Positions 31,714 to 43,406 of a stretch of 64,000 nucleotides of DNA are shown here, one piece after another. Under the pieces are notes generated by a model. The model saw only the letters and a list, made by a program, of their open reading frames with translations. It made no database searches and had not been told where the DNA came from. The DNA comes from Planococcus citri (Eukaryota; Arthropoda; Insecta; Hemiptera; Pseudococcidae). The stretch is from positions 9,858,001 to 9,922,000 of the forward strand of contig NC_088681.1 in assembly GCF_950023065.1 (NCBI RefSeq), given 5' to 3'. The position numbers were made by a program, and so were the translations under genes. Position 1 is the stretch's first letter. Each line of letters opens with the position of its first letter.

Positions 31714-34700
31714 ATGCCTGCCACCAAGGCACGATTGTTCATTTTGGTCGTTTGTAAGTAGACGCTAAACTTCACTAAAATTTACGTTTTTGCTAATACA
31801 TATTGAAAGATTACCTTCACTTTTTTACCTACTAAAGTACCTAACTATCAAATATTAATTTCTTAATCGTGCCAATTTGTTAATTTCAGTGTTACAATTT
31901 GGTGTTAAACGTAAGTACCTAGTACCTACCTACTAAGCTAGTAAAACTTTCAAAACTTTCAATTTAATGTATGTTACGCTTTAACAAGACATACCCTACC
32001 CATTTTCTCTAATTAAATCCGTGATAATTATTTTACTGCGACGAAAAGTGGAAATATCAAGAATTGATCTGATTGTTCACCCCCAATGTTTTCATCCGTA
32101 TAGAATTTTCGGATTGATTTTTACTTACCTAATGTCACTCACTTTCCATGGTTAACCTTATATGTACTTACATGTTATTTTTTCATGTTAATGGTGCATC
32201 TGAAGACATTGATGGGGGAAGTAGCGAAGATGATGATTGTGAGTATGCATTTGGGAAATGCGCATAATCTATTTCATTAATATAAACTTTTTAGGACATA
32301 TCCATAAAATTATGAAAACTGTTTATGTTTTAAGCCAATGACAGCGCTGCGAGCACTACTAGCAGCACAGCTCATTTCGTCCAATCCCCAGGTACACAAT
32401 TCAGATTCATATATTCTATCTCTATCTAATTAAGAAATTCTTCACCCTGTCCATTACTTTAGAAGCGCTATCTAATATATACATTTTATGTTTGTAGTAC
32501 ATCATTTTGGATATCAAGGTAAGATGTTCACATTTATTTTAATGGATACCTATACCTATATGTACTTACTTACATCAAAAAGTGCCCCGTTCTTCCAACC
32601 CAAATCCAAAATTCTTACAATATTACACAGATCATAGATAGATATCTGGGTGTATCACAATTTTGGAGTGCGATGGTCAATTGGTTATGTCTCAAAAAAG
32701 TAAACTTTTAGAGGAGAGTGATTTTTTAAAAAAAACTTCATTATTTTTATAAAGTCGAATGAATTACCACTCTAGTGCCTAGAGGTTTAAAAGTAAAAAC
32801 GTGATGAGAGAAAAACTCAACGTCTAGAGAGAGAAAACTTCTAGTATGCAAAATTGAACAAAAGAGCGAGTTAAACTACCCTTACCAACACTCCCCACAA
32901 TTTTGTAACTAAAACTACTAAAATTAATTCCTAAAACTACACAAATAAAAAAAATTCAACCTTAAAAGGTACACTTCGATACCGTAATTCCAAAGTACAA
33001 AATTTGATAGAAAAGTAGTAAAAACACACAAATCTTACTACAATTCCAGCAAGAAAGATTTAAAACTAGACAGCGCAGCTGTAACAGTGTCCGTAGCCTT
33101 TTTAGTTAGGAAAGCACAACCCAATTGCGATTTTGAAAAAAAGCACAACGCAAATTTCAAAAATAGAACGAGATTTTGAAAAAAATCGCAATACAATTTT
33201 GAAAAAAAGCACATCACGATTTCGAGAAAAAAAGCACAATGTGATTTTCGAAAAAATCACAACGCAACTTTGAAAAAAAGCGATTGGGATTTAGAAAGCA
33301 GAACGCAATCATGATTTTAAAAAAAAGCACAACGCGATTTTGAAAAAAGGCACAACGCGATTTTGAAAAGAAAAGCACAGCGCAATTTTGAAAAAAAGCA
33401 CAACACGATTTTGGAGAAAAAAGCACAACGCAATTTCGAGAAAAAAAGCATAATGTGATTTTCAAAAAAATCACAAGGCAACTTGGAAAAAAAGTGATTG
33501 GGATTTTGAAAGCAGAAAGCAATGATTTTAAAAAAAAAGCACAACGCGATTATGAAAAAGACAAACGACGTGATTTTGAAAAAAAGCACTAAGGTAAAGT
33601 GGGGTAATTCCGATATGGGGTAATTCCGATAGCAAGCCCTAGCTTTGTTGCAAAACACATTTTGGCACAAATGATAAAGAAAGTAGATAGTTTTAGTGCT
33701 AACCTACACCCATTAATGATTAAGGTACTGTAACCCGGGTATGCCAGACTCCCATTTTGTTCCTCACTTTCAAAAATTGTTGTTTTTCACTTCAAGGTTT
33801 TTATGACGGAATTTCTGGCATAGAATGAAAGTAATCATTAAATTAGAGCACATGCTGCGAATTTCACACAATTTCAAACTATTTTTAACCCGAAAATGAG
33901 GTGCTGAAAAATGACTGAAATTCAAAAAAATTAAATGTACTTCAATTGATACATGTAGCATACCATTGGAAAGCTCGTTCAATTCTCTTTCAAAGATGTT
34001 ATTATGAAAAAGTTGTAAAAGTGCACAGTTTTGAAGATATACGCGGTTAAAGTTTGCCGAATTCCCATATACTGCAATGCTAAGTTCATCAAACCAGGAA
34101 CAAAATGGCTGTCTGACATACCTGGTTTATAGTACCCTATTAATGATCAGATGGTCCATCTGCTCCGTTTTGTCAAGTCTGTGCAGTGTTCAAAATCTGA
34201 ATGCCCAAAACCTTTGCGGCAAAAAACAGTGCATTTTTGAAACTCGTTTTTACCGTTCAAAACTGTTGAAAAATTCTGTTTAGAAGTTAAAATTTGATGG
34301 ATACGTGTTAAAGTGTCAGTACCTCTTTTGATTTTGCTTTTATAATTATTTGTTTGGTGGTATTGAATTATTAAACATGTCTATCATTTTTCATGCCCTG
34401 GGGTAATTCCGATAGCCCTAGCAAAATTGCCCTGTAATGTTTTTTTCTCTGTTTTGGTGCAGTATTGTTTTGGGGGATCAAAATTATCAACGAAAACCCT
34501 TACAAGGGGGCTTTTTTCTCTAGTTAGTCTAGTTTTCAAAAATTATGCCTCAAAAATGCATATTTGTAAAAAATTTTCAATTTTTGTTCTAATGATTCAA
34601 TTTACATGAAATAAAAACCCAAGTATGCAATAAATGGTATATTTCAACATCACTGGCTCGGAATTACCCCAGGAGAATTACTTTCCTCATAAAACTCAAA

Positions 34701-37700
34701 TTCACTCATTATCGGAATTACCCCAAAAATGGGGTAATTCCGATAACTCAACCTTACAAAATGTTTTTCAAATTATATGTATGAAGTCTCCGCACAAATC
34801 ACTCTTCAATATAGTGAATGTGTAGCTGAAGGACGTAGGAATAAAGTTGTTTCATCATTTTTGCCCCAAAATGTACAGGAAATCCAAAAAATGAGAAATT
34901 GCTAAAATTTTGAATTTTACCATCGGAATTACCCCACTTTACCTTACACAATTTTCAAAAAAAGGACAACTCAACTTTGAAAAAAAGTGATTGGGATTTT
35001 GAAAGCAGACCCCAATCATGATTTTAAGAAAAAAGCACAACGTGATTATGAAGAAGAAAAACAACACGATTTTGAGAAAAAAAGCACAACGCAATTTTGA
35101 AAAAAAAGGGCAACGCAATTTTGAAAAAAAAGCACAACGCAAACATCGAAAAAAAAGCACAACATGATTTTGAAAAAATAGCACAACATGATTTTGAAAA
35201 AAGCACAATGCGATTTTGAAAAAAAACAACACGATTTTGAAAAAAGCACAACGCAATTTTGCACAATGCGATTTCGTAAAAAACACAATGCAATTTCTGA
35301 AAAAAAAACAACACGATTTCCGAAAAAGTAAGCACAATGCAATTTTGAAAAAAAACAACGCAATTTCGGAAAAAAGCACAACACAAATTTTAGAAAAAAA
35401 GCACAACGATTTTGAAAAAAAGCACAACGCAATTTTGAGAAAAAAGAACACTGCAAATTTCAAAAAGAAGCACAGCACGATTTTGTAAAAAGCACAACGC
35501 AATTTTGGTAAAAAAGCACAACGCAATTATGAAAAAAAGCACAGATTTTGAAAAAAAGCACAATTGGAACTTCAAAAAAAGCACAATGCAAGGTTTAGGG
35601 AAAAAAGCACAATGCGAACTTTGAAAAAAAAGCACAACGCGAATTTTTAAAAAAAGCACAATGGGATTTTGAAAAAAACAACTCGATTTTGAAAAAAAAA
35701 CAATGCAAACTTTGGAAAAAAAGCACAAGATTTTGAAAAAAAAGCACAATGCGATTTTGAAAAAAAGCACAACGCTGCGATTCCAAAAAAAAGCGCTTTG
35801 AAAAAAAGCACAACGCAATTCCGAATACACTATGCTATTCTGAAAGCTCCCATGCACAAGGTGATAAACTGATAAATATCTCGAAAGCATAATGCGACTC
35901 CAAAGGCACTGAGAGAACCTCTTAATCACAAATGACTGGTGGGATTTGATTCAGAAAGGGTAACCACCTGTTTTCATTGTCTGAGTACTGAACTTTTGTA
36001 AATGAAACAACTGCAGGTGTTTAAATAACCAAATTTGAAATGTTTAAAATTGAACAATGGGAAAGATAACACAGTAGATAAGAAAATTTAGGACCCCCGC
36101 GGTGTTACATTTTAAAGCAAACACAAAGGGAAAGGTTTTTACCACCCATTGCGATTTCTACACTTATGTAACACAGCAGGGGTGGGGTGATTTTTAGGAA
36201 ATTAAACAATGGGAAATGTTCTTACAACCCCATGCGGTATTACATAAATTTGGAAATTTAACTGACCATCGGCGCTGCTTTTGATACCTTTCTCATTGTT
36301 CAATTTTGAAAATTTAAAGTTTAGCTCCACATGGAGCCCCAACATGCTCTTCAAAATTAAATTTTTACCACCTGTTGTGTTCGCTCAATTCAATAAAAAC
36401 TGGCAGATAAGTGAACACAAATGGTGTCTGCTTCGCTTTTGATAAAATCTTTTCCAAACCCCTGAGGTGTAACATAAATTTCGAAATTTTACTGACGTCG
36501 GCTTCGCTTTTGTCGGCTTCCCTTCTGATATGGCTCTTTTCCCCTTCTTATTCTTTTTTTGGTACAAATTTTCGTAATTAATTGCAATTACTCAAGAAGC
36601 TAATTGAGTAATTGCAATTATAATTACGGCGTTCCATGCCTCACGTTAGACCACATCTACATATAAAAATTTCAAAAAAAAATGGCCCATCCATCTATGA
36701 GAACATTCGTTCCAAAGAATTTTTCCACTTTCAGACCGAAACTAATAGTGTGCTACGCACACTAAAAAACAACACAACAAAATTTTACCAATATTCCAGT
36801 CACTTTCTGACATTTTCCACCGTACATACACGAAAAACGACCAATAATGACACCAAACACTTTAGGTGATCAAAGAATCAATTTTCAATAGCCAACAACA
36901 AATCTGCGGAGTCTGACAAACCAGACAATTTTCCTTTTGAATCTGATGTTTTTTCCACCTTTTTGGTGCATTCGGAACGTTTGTGCCCCTTCTTGCTGCA
37001 CTTGTGGCACCAAAACATAAAATAACTCTATTCCAACTGCGAAATTGAAGGTTTCGGCTTTGATTTGTCCTTCAATTTGATTTTGTGATCCAATAACCGA
37101 ACACACACAAATTCCAAAGTCAATTTATCATCTTCCAATGATAACATTTCCAATGATGAAATCACACCATCATAACAGATGGCAAATGGCATCCACTTCA
37201 TCAATTCTCCCACCAGCCATACAGTAACTGAGCAATCAACTGATTGAATTCAGCAAAATGAGCAGTCGAATCAGCACCTTCTTAGAACCAGAGATGAAGC
37301 AATCTCTTTCGAATTAGTACCTGATGTACGATGCTCTTCTGTTGAAACGTTTTCATGAGATTTTCCCACATAGTTCGAGCAGCTTTTTTGTCTGCCACAT
37401 ACTGGAGGTGACTATCAGCAATGAACTTCATGATAATCGCCTTCGCCTTGCTGTTGAAGTGTTGAGGCATTTCCAATCTTTGTAGATGGAATTATCAATT
37501 CCCTCTTTATTCTTACTTGTCCTTACCTTTCTGTAAAACACAGGTCTTTGGGAGTATCTTCTGTCAGAACTTCGGCCACGTCTTCCTCTTCCAGAACAGA
37601 TAACACACGCATTTTCCATGTGGAAAAATCGTTGCCATCAAATGGCTTTATATTATACAAATAACCAAACTTCCCTTTTTCCGAAAACATTTCACACCCC

Positions 37701-40203
37701 AAATTCAAACTTCCAAACTTGAAAAATACTTCTATCACATCTTAACCAGTTATGCTTAGTACAAATCTGCCCAAATTGGGTGTGACTCTGAGAAAAAAAC
37801 AACCTGAAAAAGTACAAAATAGTTCAAGAATTTCTCAGTATCTTGAGCACATGTGTGAAGGGATCTCATAAAGTAGCTGTTTGACTTGTTTGAGTGCACT
37901 TTCCTTTTTTTGGTTTAGGAAAAGGCTGTCCTTTATTTAGGGGAAGTTGAGAAAATAATGAGCAGCCTCAGAGGATGTTTCCTCACAGCTACTTGGCAAC
38001 AAGTTTTTCATGGCCTAATTTTTGTGAGCTTTCGATCACTTGATTTTCCTTAAATATTCCCTGACCTTTTTTGATTTTCCTTAAATATTCCCTGACCTTT
38101 TTTGAACATCATTTCTGGCCTGTTCAATTTTACATTCACCTCTCTCTCAACTCCTCAAAGTCAGGTCTTTTGTAAATAGATGTGAAAACTAATGGAGCCT
38201 ACGCTGGTAGGAATAGAAATATTCCACCAGATAGGTCGATAGAGAGACAGCCCAACTATTGCATGAACACTTTGAACTAAATAAAGGACACTCGGAGAGC
38301 TTTCTCAATATTTATTTGCGGATCTTATATTTATTAAATTTGATAAACTTACATGATTTCTCGCGCTTCTGCCACATACCAGTTTGTAGTATGCGCACTC
38401 TGTTCATCTGCTGATGGAACCATGCAAATAAGTACTCAAAACACTGCGATTAAGACCATAACAAACTGCGCCAAGGTGCTAGTAGAAATTACCAAAGTTG
38501 CTCCCAGTTAACTAATTCCACAGAGCGCCCTAAATGGGCCACAATAGTCATGCAGCAAGTCAAGCTTGCCTCATTCCCACTCAGTACATCTTCATGAGTT
38601 AAGGTCCTCCTTAAGTCACTCTTCAAAGTTTTGTGACACAACCTTAAAAGTTGTTCACTTCAAACATCAGTAAAACACACAAAATTCACCCCATACACTT
38701 GAAATTTTGCGCAGGACCAGAGAATCCACTTCTCTTTCCAATGAGACCTCGTTTGTTGTTCTAGTGTTAGGCCTACCACAACTTCATCTGTGGCACAAGT
38801 CTCAATATTTAATTGCCACAACCCACAACCTCCTACACTGAAGGCAAATGATAAAATTTTTAAATTGAACGTCCTCATTTCTACAGATTACAAGTACATA
38901 AACTCCAAATACTTAATCATTTTCATAAATTCAAGAAATTTTGCTCATTTACTTAAAATTTACATAACCTAGTATGTACGTACCTAATGTCACTCACTTT
39001 CCATGGTTAACCTTTTATGTACTCACATGTTATTTTTTCATGTTAATGGCGGATCCGAAGACATTCGAACTAGAGCAGCTGGAGTCAATGCCGCTGCCGC
39101 TGACTTAGATGGTGAGTATCCATGTCAGAAATGAGAATAATCTATTTCATTAATCTAAACTTTTCAAGACATATTCATAAAATTATGAGAACTGTTCATG
39201 TTTTCAGCCGAGGTAGACCGCGACAGCTTTGGGAGTGTTGAAATTGCACCCGCAAGTATACAATTGAGATTCATATATTATCTCTATCCTTTATCTAATT
39301 AGGAAATTCTTCATCCTATCTATTATTTTAGAAGCGCTATCTAATACCTACAAGTTGTTTGTACCAGTGTTACCAACCAAAATTTCCAAAAATCCATATT
39401 CTCACAATTAAAAATAATTTGTAGTTTTGAACGCAGTATTTTTGATTCATAATTGTAATGTCAATGCCTATACCTTTAATCGCTAAGCCGAGCCGTACGT
39501 TTACATTTTATTCAGTTGATAAGAAATGGGAATTGATACACTCATTGCAAAGAGAATTCAAAATTATAATACCGATGTATTATTGTGAACAAAATATGAA
39601 TAGTTCAACATTCCGATGGCGGCTTTTGGAAAGCAAAAAATACAACTTTTCCAATACCCACCACCTACCTACTCTAATTTCATTCAAAAGCATTCCTCAC
39701 AACTCACAAGTGATACTTGCATTTTTTGAAAAATAAGTTCTAAACCAGAAAAATGTTGATATTTGGAAAATGTTTCGAGTTGGAACGTTTAATTAAAACT
39801 GATACTGTGGTACATAAAACGAAGCGTCCTACAAAAAAAATATCTGAGCAAAGTTGCAGAGAAATGTGCTCTTATCCTTACTTACAAAGTATACCTACCT
39901 AGACCTACTTATCTAGGCATAAAAAATTTCTTTGATGTATGATTCATTTTTACTTAAAGAGTTTTAATTTCACTTATCCAAAAAGTCTGTAATCCTCAAA
40001 CTGATAAGCATAGCTCATAATACTTATGTACCTCAAATAGGTAATTGAAATTTGTTGCTTGGAAAATGCTTTCAGTATTAGAAGCAGAATATTCTGACCT
40101 TTCTCCTGACAACAGTGACATCGAAGGAGAAAGTAGAGGGTATTATTATAGAGGAGAAGATGGACAGTTGTATTGGCATTGTTACTCTGATGAGGAGAAT
40201 TGA
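31714..40203 (+). CDS. Microexon gene B: paralogue of gene A with a repeated exon set
   Basis: Exons matching gene A: 31714-31753, 31890-31910, 32206-32238, 32335-32391 and 32498-32518. These encode MPATKARLFILVVLLQFGVK (signal peptide), HIDGGSSEDDD, SNDSAASTTSSTAHFVQSP and VHHFGYQ. About 6.5 kb further, a second set of exons appears with the same flanks: 39061-39111 (second version of exon 3), 39208-39255 (second version of exon 4) and 40076-40203 (last exon, ending YWHCYSDEEN). All introns are phase 1, so the two sets join in frame as one eight-exon gene. Alternatively the right set is a separate, 5'-truncated gene; no exon 1-2 copy was found upstream of it, and its exon-5 site near 39350 is destroyed. 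The intron between the sets holds a minisatellite element and a Copia gag remnant. Function unknown; secretion is inferred from the leader. Confidence 0.55.
33100..36640. repeat. Minisatellite-bearing element, copy 1 (unit about 22 bp), interrupted
   Basis: Units of GCACAACGCGATTTTGAAAAAA (about 21-23 bp, variable) fill 33110-33590 and 34947-35825. They are followed by unique sequence (CGAATACACTATGCTATTC, ACAAATGACTGGT) and by blocks with ATTGAACAATGGGAAAGAT, AAGCGAAGCCGAC-type and TGTAACACCGC-type motifs, ending near GCAATTATAATTAC at 36615. The same series occurs inverted at 51210-52960. Phe/Cys-rich frames on the minus strand (33214-35929) are translations of the array, not genes. Confidence 0.8.
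33592..34944. mobile_element. 1.35-kb MITE with reiterated GGGGTAATTCCGATA motif
   Basis: Inverted ends AGGTAAAGTGGGGTAATTCC and complement, TA on each side (33590-33591, 34945-34946). It is inserted inside the minisatellite, which resumes after it. The GGGGTAATTCC motif recurs inside, in both orientations, at about 33618, 34400, 34666, 34715 and 34733. Short frames inside show no transposase. Confidence 0.85.
36641..36880. other. Short spacer
   Basis: No feature recognised between the end of the minisatellite element and the Copia fragment. Confidence 0.4.
36881..37740 (-). pseudogene. Copia-type gag fragment, frameshifted
   Basis: On the minus strand broken frames read in order: IKPFDGNDFSTWKMRVLSVL (37650 region), typical of the Copia gag N-terminus; EMPQHFNSKAKAIIMKFI and ARTMWENLMKTFQQKS (37470-37330); then KLTLEFVCVRLL (37120 region); and a CCHC zinc knuckle, CHKCSKKGHKRSEC, near 36980. 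At least three frame changes are needed, and no protease, integrase or reverse transcriptase follows. LTRs were not identified. It lies in the long intron of gene B. Confidence 0.8.
37741..38970. other. Non-coding spacer in the long intron of gene B
   Basis: Contains a short direct repeat, TTGATTTTCCTTAAATATTCCCTGACCTTTT, twice at about 38041-38102. Otherwise no gene, terminal repeat or RNA is recognised. Similarity to the intron preceding exon 3 of gene B resumes at about 38981. Confidence 0.45.
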
Positions 40204-40606
40204 TGTAAGAATTATCATTTTCTGGAAACTAATTTAGGCTTATCATATTTCCTGATGTTATGAATTACCTACATGAATTTTTTCATATATTATGTACATT
40301 TTTTAGAGAAGCACGATGAAGGTATGCAACCAGTGACATTTTTTGCATTCAAAGTGTATAAATACAGTTTTTATAAAATAAGGCTATGTAAATTGTAAAT
40401 ACTATACCTATGATTTCTTTTCATTTCCTAATACGTAATAATTGACTAAATTGACCATTACAAATGGAATAATAATTAGTGTTGTTGTTTGGCTTTTCAA
40501 TTATGCACTGACTTGTAAGATACCTATCTATAGCATTAAAAATACATAATCCGATTGATTGTTACAGAAATCTTTTTACAGAAATTCAATTAGGCAAATT
40601 TCTTTC

Positions 40607-40696
40607 TAACGTGATATTTTCCAACTTCAGAAGAAGTTGCGGCAGCATTCAAAAAGAAGTTTGATGGATTTGAATTGAGACTACCGACCACCTCAT
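40607..40696 (+). pseudogene. Dispersed 3'-end fragment of the 668-codon gene family
   Basis: Reads YFPTSEEVAAAFKKKFDGFE and stops shortly after, closely matching the C-terminus of the gene at 6389-8395 at DNA level too. It interrupts sequence that is contiguous in the flank of gene A (around 26270), so it is an insertion. Only the last 30 or so codons are kept. A 3' fragment of a longer, possibly retroposed copy is one explanation. Confidence 0.7.
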
Positions 40697-41017
40697 GAGT
40701 TAGAATGGTCAAGTCACTCAAGTCTTGGAAAAAAGAGGGGGAAATATTTTTGTTGGCAACCCACTTTGTTTTTACCGACTTTGCCGTGAAACGGAAAAGT
40801 GAGGTATTGTATTTGTCATGATGGTTGAGGATTTGGGTGGGGGTGGGTTTTCTTGAAGAATTGAAGTGTGCTGATCACGATAAGACGTATGATGCAAAAC
40901 GAGATAAGTTTATATATGTGATCCTCTATGTACGCGGGCACCACAATTACCATAAAAGACCCGGGCACCACAAGGTACTAGGTACGTGTATTCATATACT
41001 TACATGTAAAAACCATA

Positions 41018-41404
41018 CATTACGAGATCCGTTTTATATAAAATCGGGCATTGCGAGATCCTGAGATCCTTTTGCTGGATCTCGCAAGTTCTCTCATATG
41101 CCATGGTACTCGTGAGATCCGGGGGACCCTGTACACACATTTTCAGCCGGATCTCGTTTTGCCTACTATTCATATACTTATATACAATTTTTGAAAATAG
41201 ATAAACGACGCATCTTGCGAGATCCACCCCCAAATCAGGTTTGGGCCATTGGTGGATCTCGGCTTATGCGGATCGCGAAATTGATGGCGGCAATGCATAG
41301 AAAGGCACTGTTTACACACTGGAACATGCGTTCGAACGAAGTTGTAGGGTTATTATTTGAGTTTTTAGCATTTTTCGAAATTTTTTGGGGTGGATCTCGC
41401 AATG
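41018..41404. mobile_element. 387-bp MITE with reiterated GGATCTCGC motif
   Basis: Inverted ends CATTACGAGATCC and GGATCTCGCAATG, flanked by TA (41016-41017, 41405-41406). GAGATCC or GGATCTCG occurs about nine times inside. Non-coding; the 77-codon frames are shadows. Confidence 0.75.
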
Positions 41405-41426
41405 TAGGTACTATAAGACAGTAATT

Positions 41427-42735
41427 TTTTTTTTTTTTTTTTTTTTAACAAGGAAACAGCAGAACTGCCGCGAGGCATTCACCACGTAAAATTAACAGAC
41501 ACAATTTACAAATAGTGTAAGGAGAAAAGAAAAGTGGACCACTGTCCAATTTTCTACCTATTCGGCATTTAATGAGCAGTTAAACAAAGAAATCCGTAGT
41601 CTTTGTTCTGGCAAGTCTTCTGGTGGTGTTATTATCCAGTAGTTGAATTGCTTCCGTGTTGGGATGCTGGTATAATCTTTTTGCGTGAGCTTTCGATGAT
41701 GTACTGATGATTTCATCCACTGTCAAAATTTTCCAGTCCCTGTGGAGAGTTTTGTTGCTGACATACCAGGGAGCATTGCTCATCATTCTCAGAGTTTTGT
41801 TTTGGAAACGTTGAATGATGTTTCTGTTGGCCTTTTTTGCACACCCCCAAAGAGGTGCTCCATACTGCCAGACTGGCCGAAGTATTGAGTTATAAAGGAG
41901 ACGTTTATTCTCTAGGCTTAGTTTGGATTTTCTACCCAATAGCCAGTGAAGGTTTTTCAGTCTGTAGTCAAGCTCTTTTCTCTTAACAGTCTTAACCTTG
42001 ATGTGGTGGTTCCAATTAAGTCGCGAATCGAGGTGTAATCCGAGGTATTTGGAAGCATTAGTCTGAGGAATAATTGACCCATTGATTGAAATGAAGGCAT
42101 AGCCATACTTTCTGTAGGTATAGGTGGTCATTGTAGATTTATTCTCATTTAATTTGATCTTCCAGCAATTTGCCCAATTAGCAAACTCATCTATAGCAAT
42201 TTGTAGATTATTGACTGCCATTTGGTAATCACTATGAATAGAAATTTTTGCAGTATCATCCGCAAAGGTAGCATCAATCACTTCAGGATTGGTAGGCATG
42301 TCAGCTGTGAACAGTAAATATAATCTAGGGGCCAATTTGCTTCCTTGTGGGACTCCAGCTTCAGCTGACTGTTCATATGATGTTACTCCATTATAGTAAA
42401 CTGAAAATCTACGATTCTTGAGATAAGAACTGAGGATTTCACATAAGTTGGCTGGCAGAATTGAGCCTAACTTGTGAAGCAGGCCATCATGCTAGACCCG
42501 GTCAAAAGCCTGACTCACATCAAGAAAAACGATGACACAAAACTTTTTGTCCTCCAGAGCACCCTCAATCTGATGCACCACCCGATGAACTTGGTCAATG
42601 GCTGAATGCTTTCTTAGGAATCCAAATTGGTACTCAGGAATTATTTCAGCTGTGAATTTTTCCATTCTTCTGAGAAGAACTGATTCCATCATTTTGGAAA
42701 ATATAGGCAGCAGTGAGATTGGTCTGTATTCTCAA
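41427..42735 (-). pseudogene. Jockey-type LINE reverse transcriptase fragment
   Basis: Minus-strand remnant of a non-LTR retrotransposon. It begins in the reverse transcriptase (YRPISLLPIFSK at about 42730), then VFLDVSQAFDRV, GVPQGS at about 42345, FADDTA (catalytic FADD in place of YADD), the thumb region with KYLGLHLDSRLNW, and a typical C-terminus ending DFFV at 41580. One in-frame TAG at 42492-42494 splits the frame directly after AFDRV; the phase is otherwise kept. A run of T at 41427-41446 is the poly(A) tail. The 5' end is truncated against a copy of the repeat also seen at 50880-50995. No endonuclease domain. Confidence 0.92.
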
Positions 42736-43406
42736 AGTGTGATTTTTGGTTGAGGGGGTCATACAAGCCCCAAAAATGCAAAAACCACAAAATCAATTTT
42801 TTTTGAGATGTCACTTTATTACTCCCGAGGTGCGATGTGACAAGGGCTACTTTTGTAATGAGCTCATCAACTAAGTACAATATTGTTTTAAATAATGCTT
42901 AATTCATCACCTTCAATTAATGTAATAATTTATGTTTTATTATGCTTCCACTTATTAACGCGAGTCATATACATATACTTAAGAGACACATACCTCTAGT
43001 AATTATAAAATAGCTGCAACTATTTTATATTGATTCCCCTTATTTGTATTTTTATGAAGAATAAATAATATTATTGACATGTACGGAGATATCTATTTAT
43101 TCTCGTTTGAACCACAAATAGTAATTTGATGTGTATAGAGTGATCTGGTCTTATTAAAAACGCTCTCAGACTCAACCATCTATCTGACAGGTAAGTCTCA
43201 CTCTCGAGGGAATGAAAATTATCTTCACTACCTCAGGAAAAAATTATCTGTCAATTAAGCCCATTTTCAACCGGAAAACAAATATGCCGTTGCCTAGTGT
43301 AATTCAAAATAAACTAAAATGACAGATTTACAAAATTATTTTGAAAAAAAAATAATAATTACGAGTTGCCAATATTTTTAATGCATTAAAAATTGAAGAA
43401 AGAATT
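42736..43406. other. Spacer with a fragment of the GTGCGACATG repeat
   Basis: 42736-42850 matches 50886-50995 (TTTTTGGTTGA, CATACAA(A/G)CCCCAAAAATGC, GAGGTGCGATGT), so it is the right end of that element. 42860-43406 is AT-rich with AATAAA-like and TATA-like strings but no recognised gene. Confidence 0.5.

Noticed and set aside
34939..35929. Long Phe/Cys-rich minus-strand frames that might suggest membrane proteins
   Set aside because: Translation of the GCACAACGCGATTTTGAAAAAA array; overlapping frames give the same kind of peptide and there is no start, splice or family signal.
36881..37740. An intact Copia retrotransposon
   Set aside because: Only gag is present, in several frames, with no pol region or LTR pair.
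39458..39736. 92-codon frame between the exon-4 and last-exon copies in gene B
   Set aside because: No family signature, no splice support in phase, and it sits where homology to gene A is interrupted; more likely inserted sequence.
16681..40203. Calling genes A and B aphid bicycle genes
   Set aside because: The microexon layout is similar, but the paired Cys-Tyr-Cys motifs are absent from every exon, so the name is not justified.
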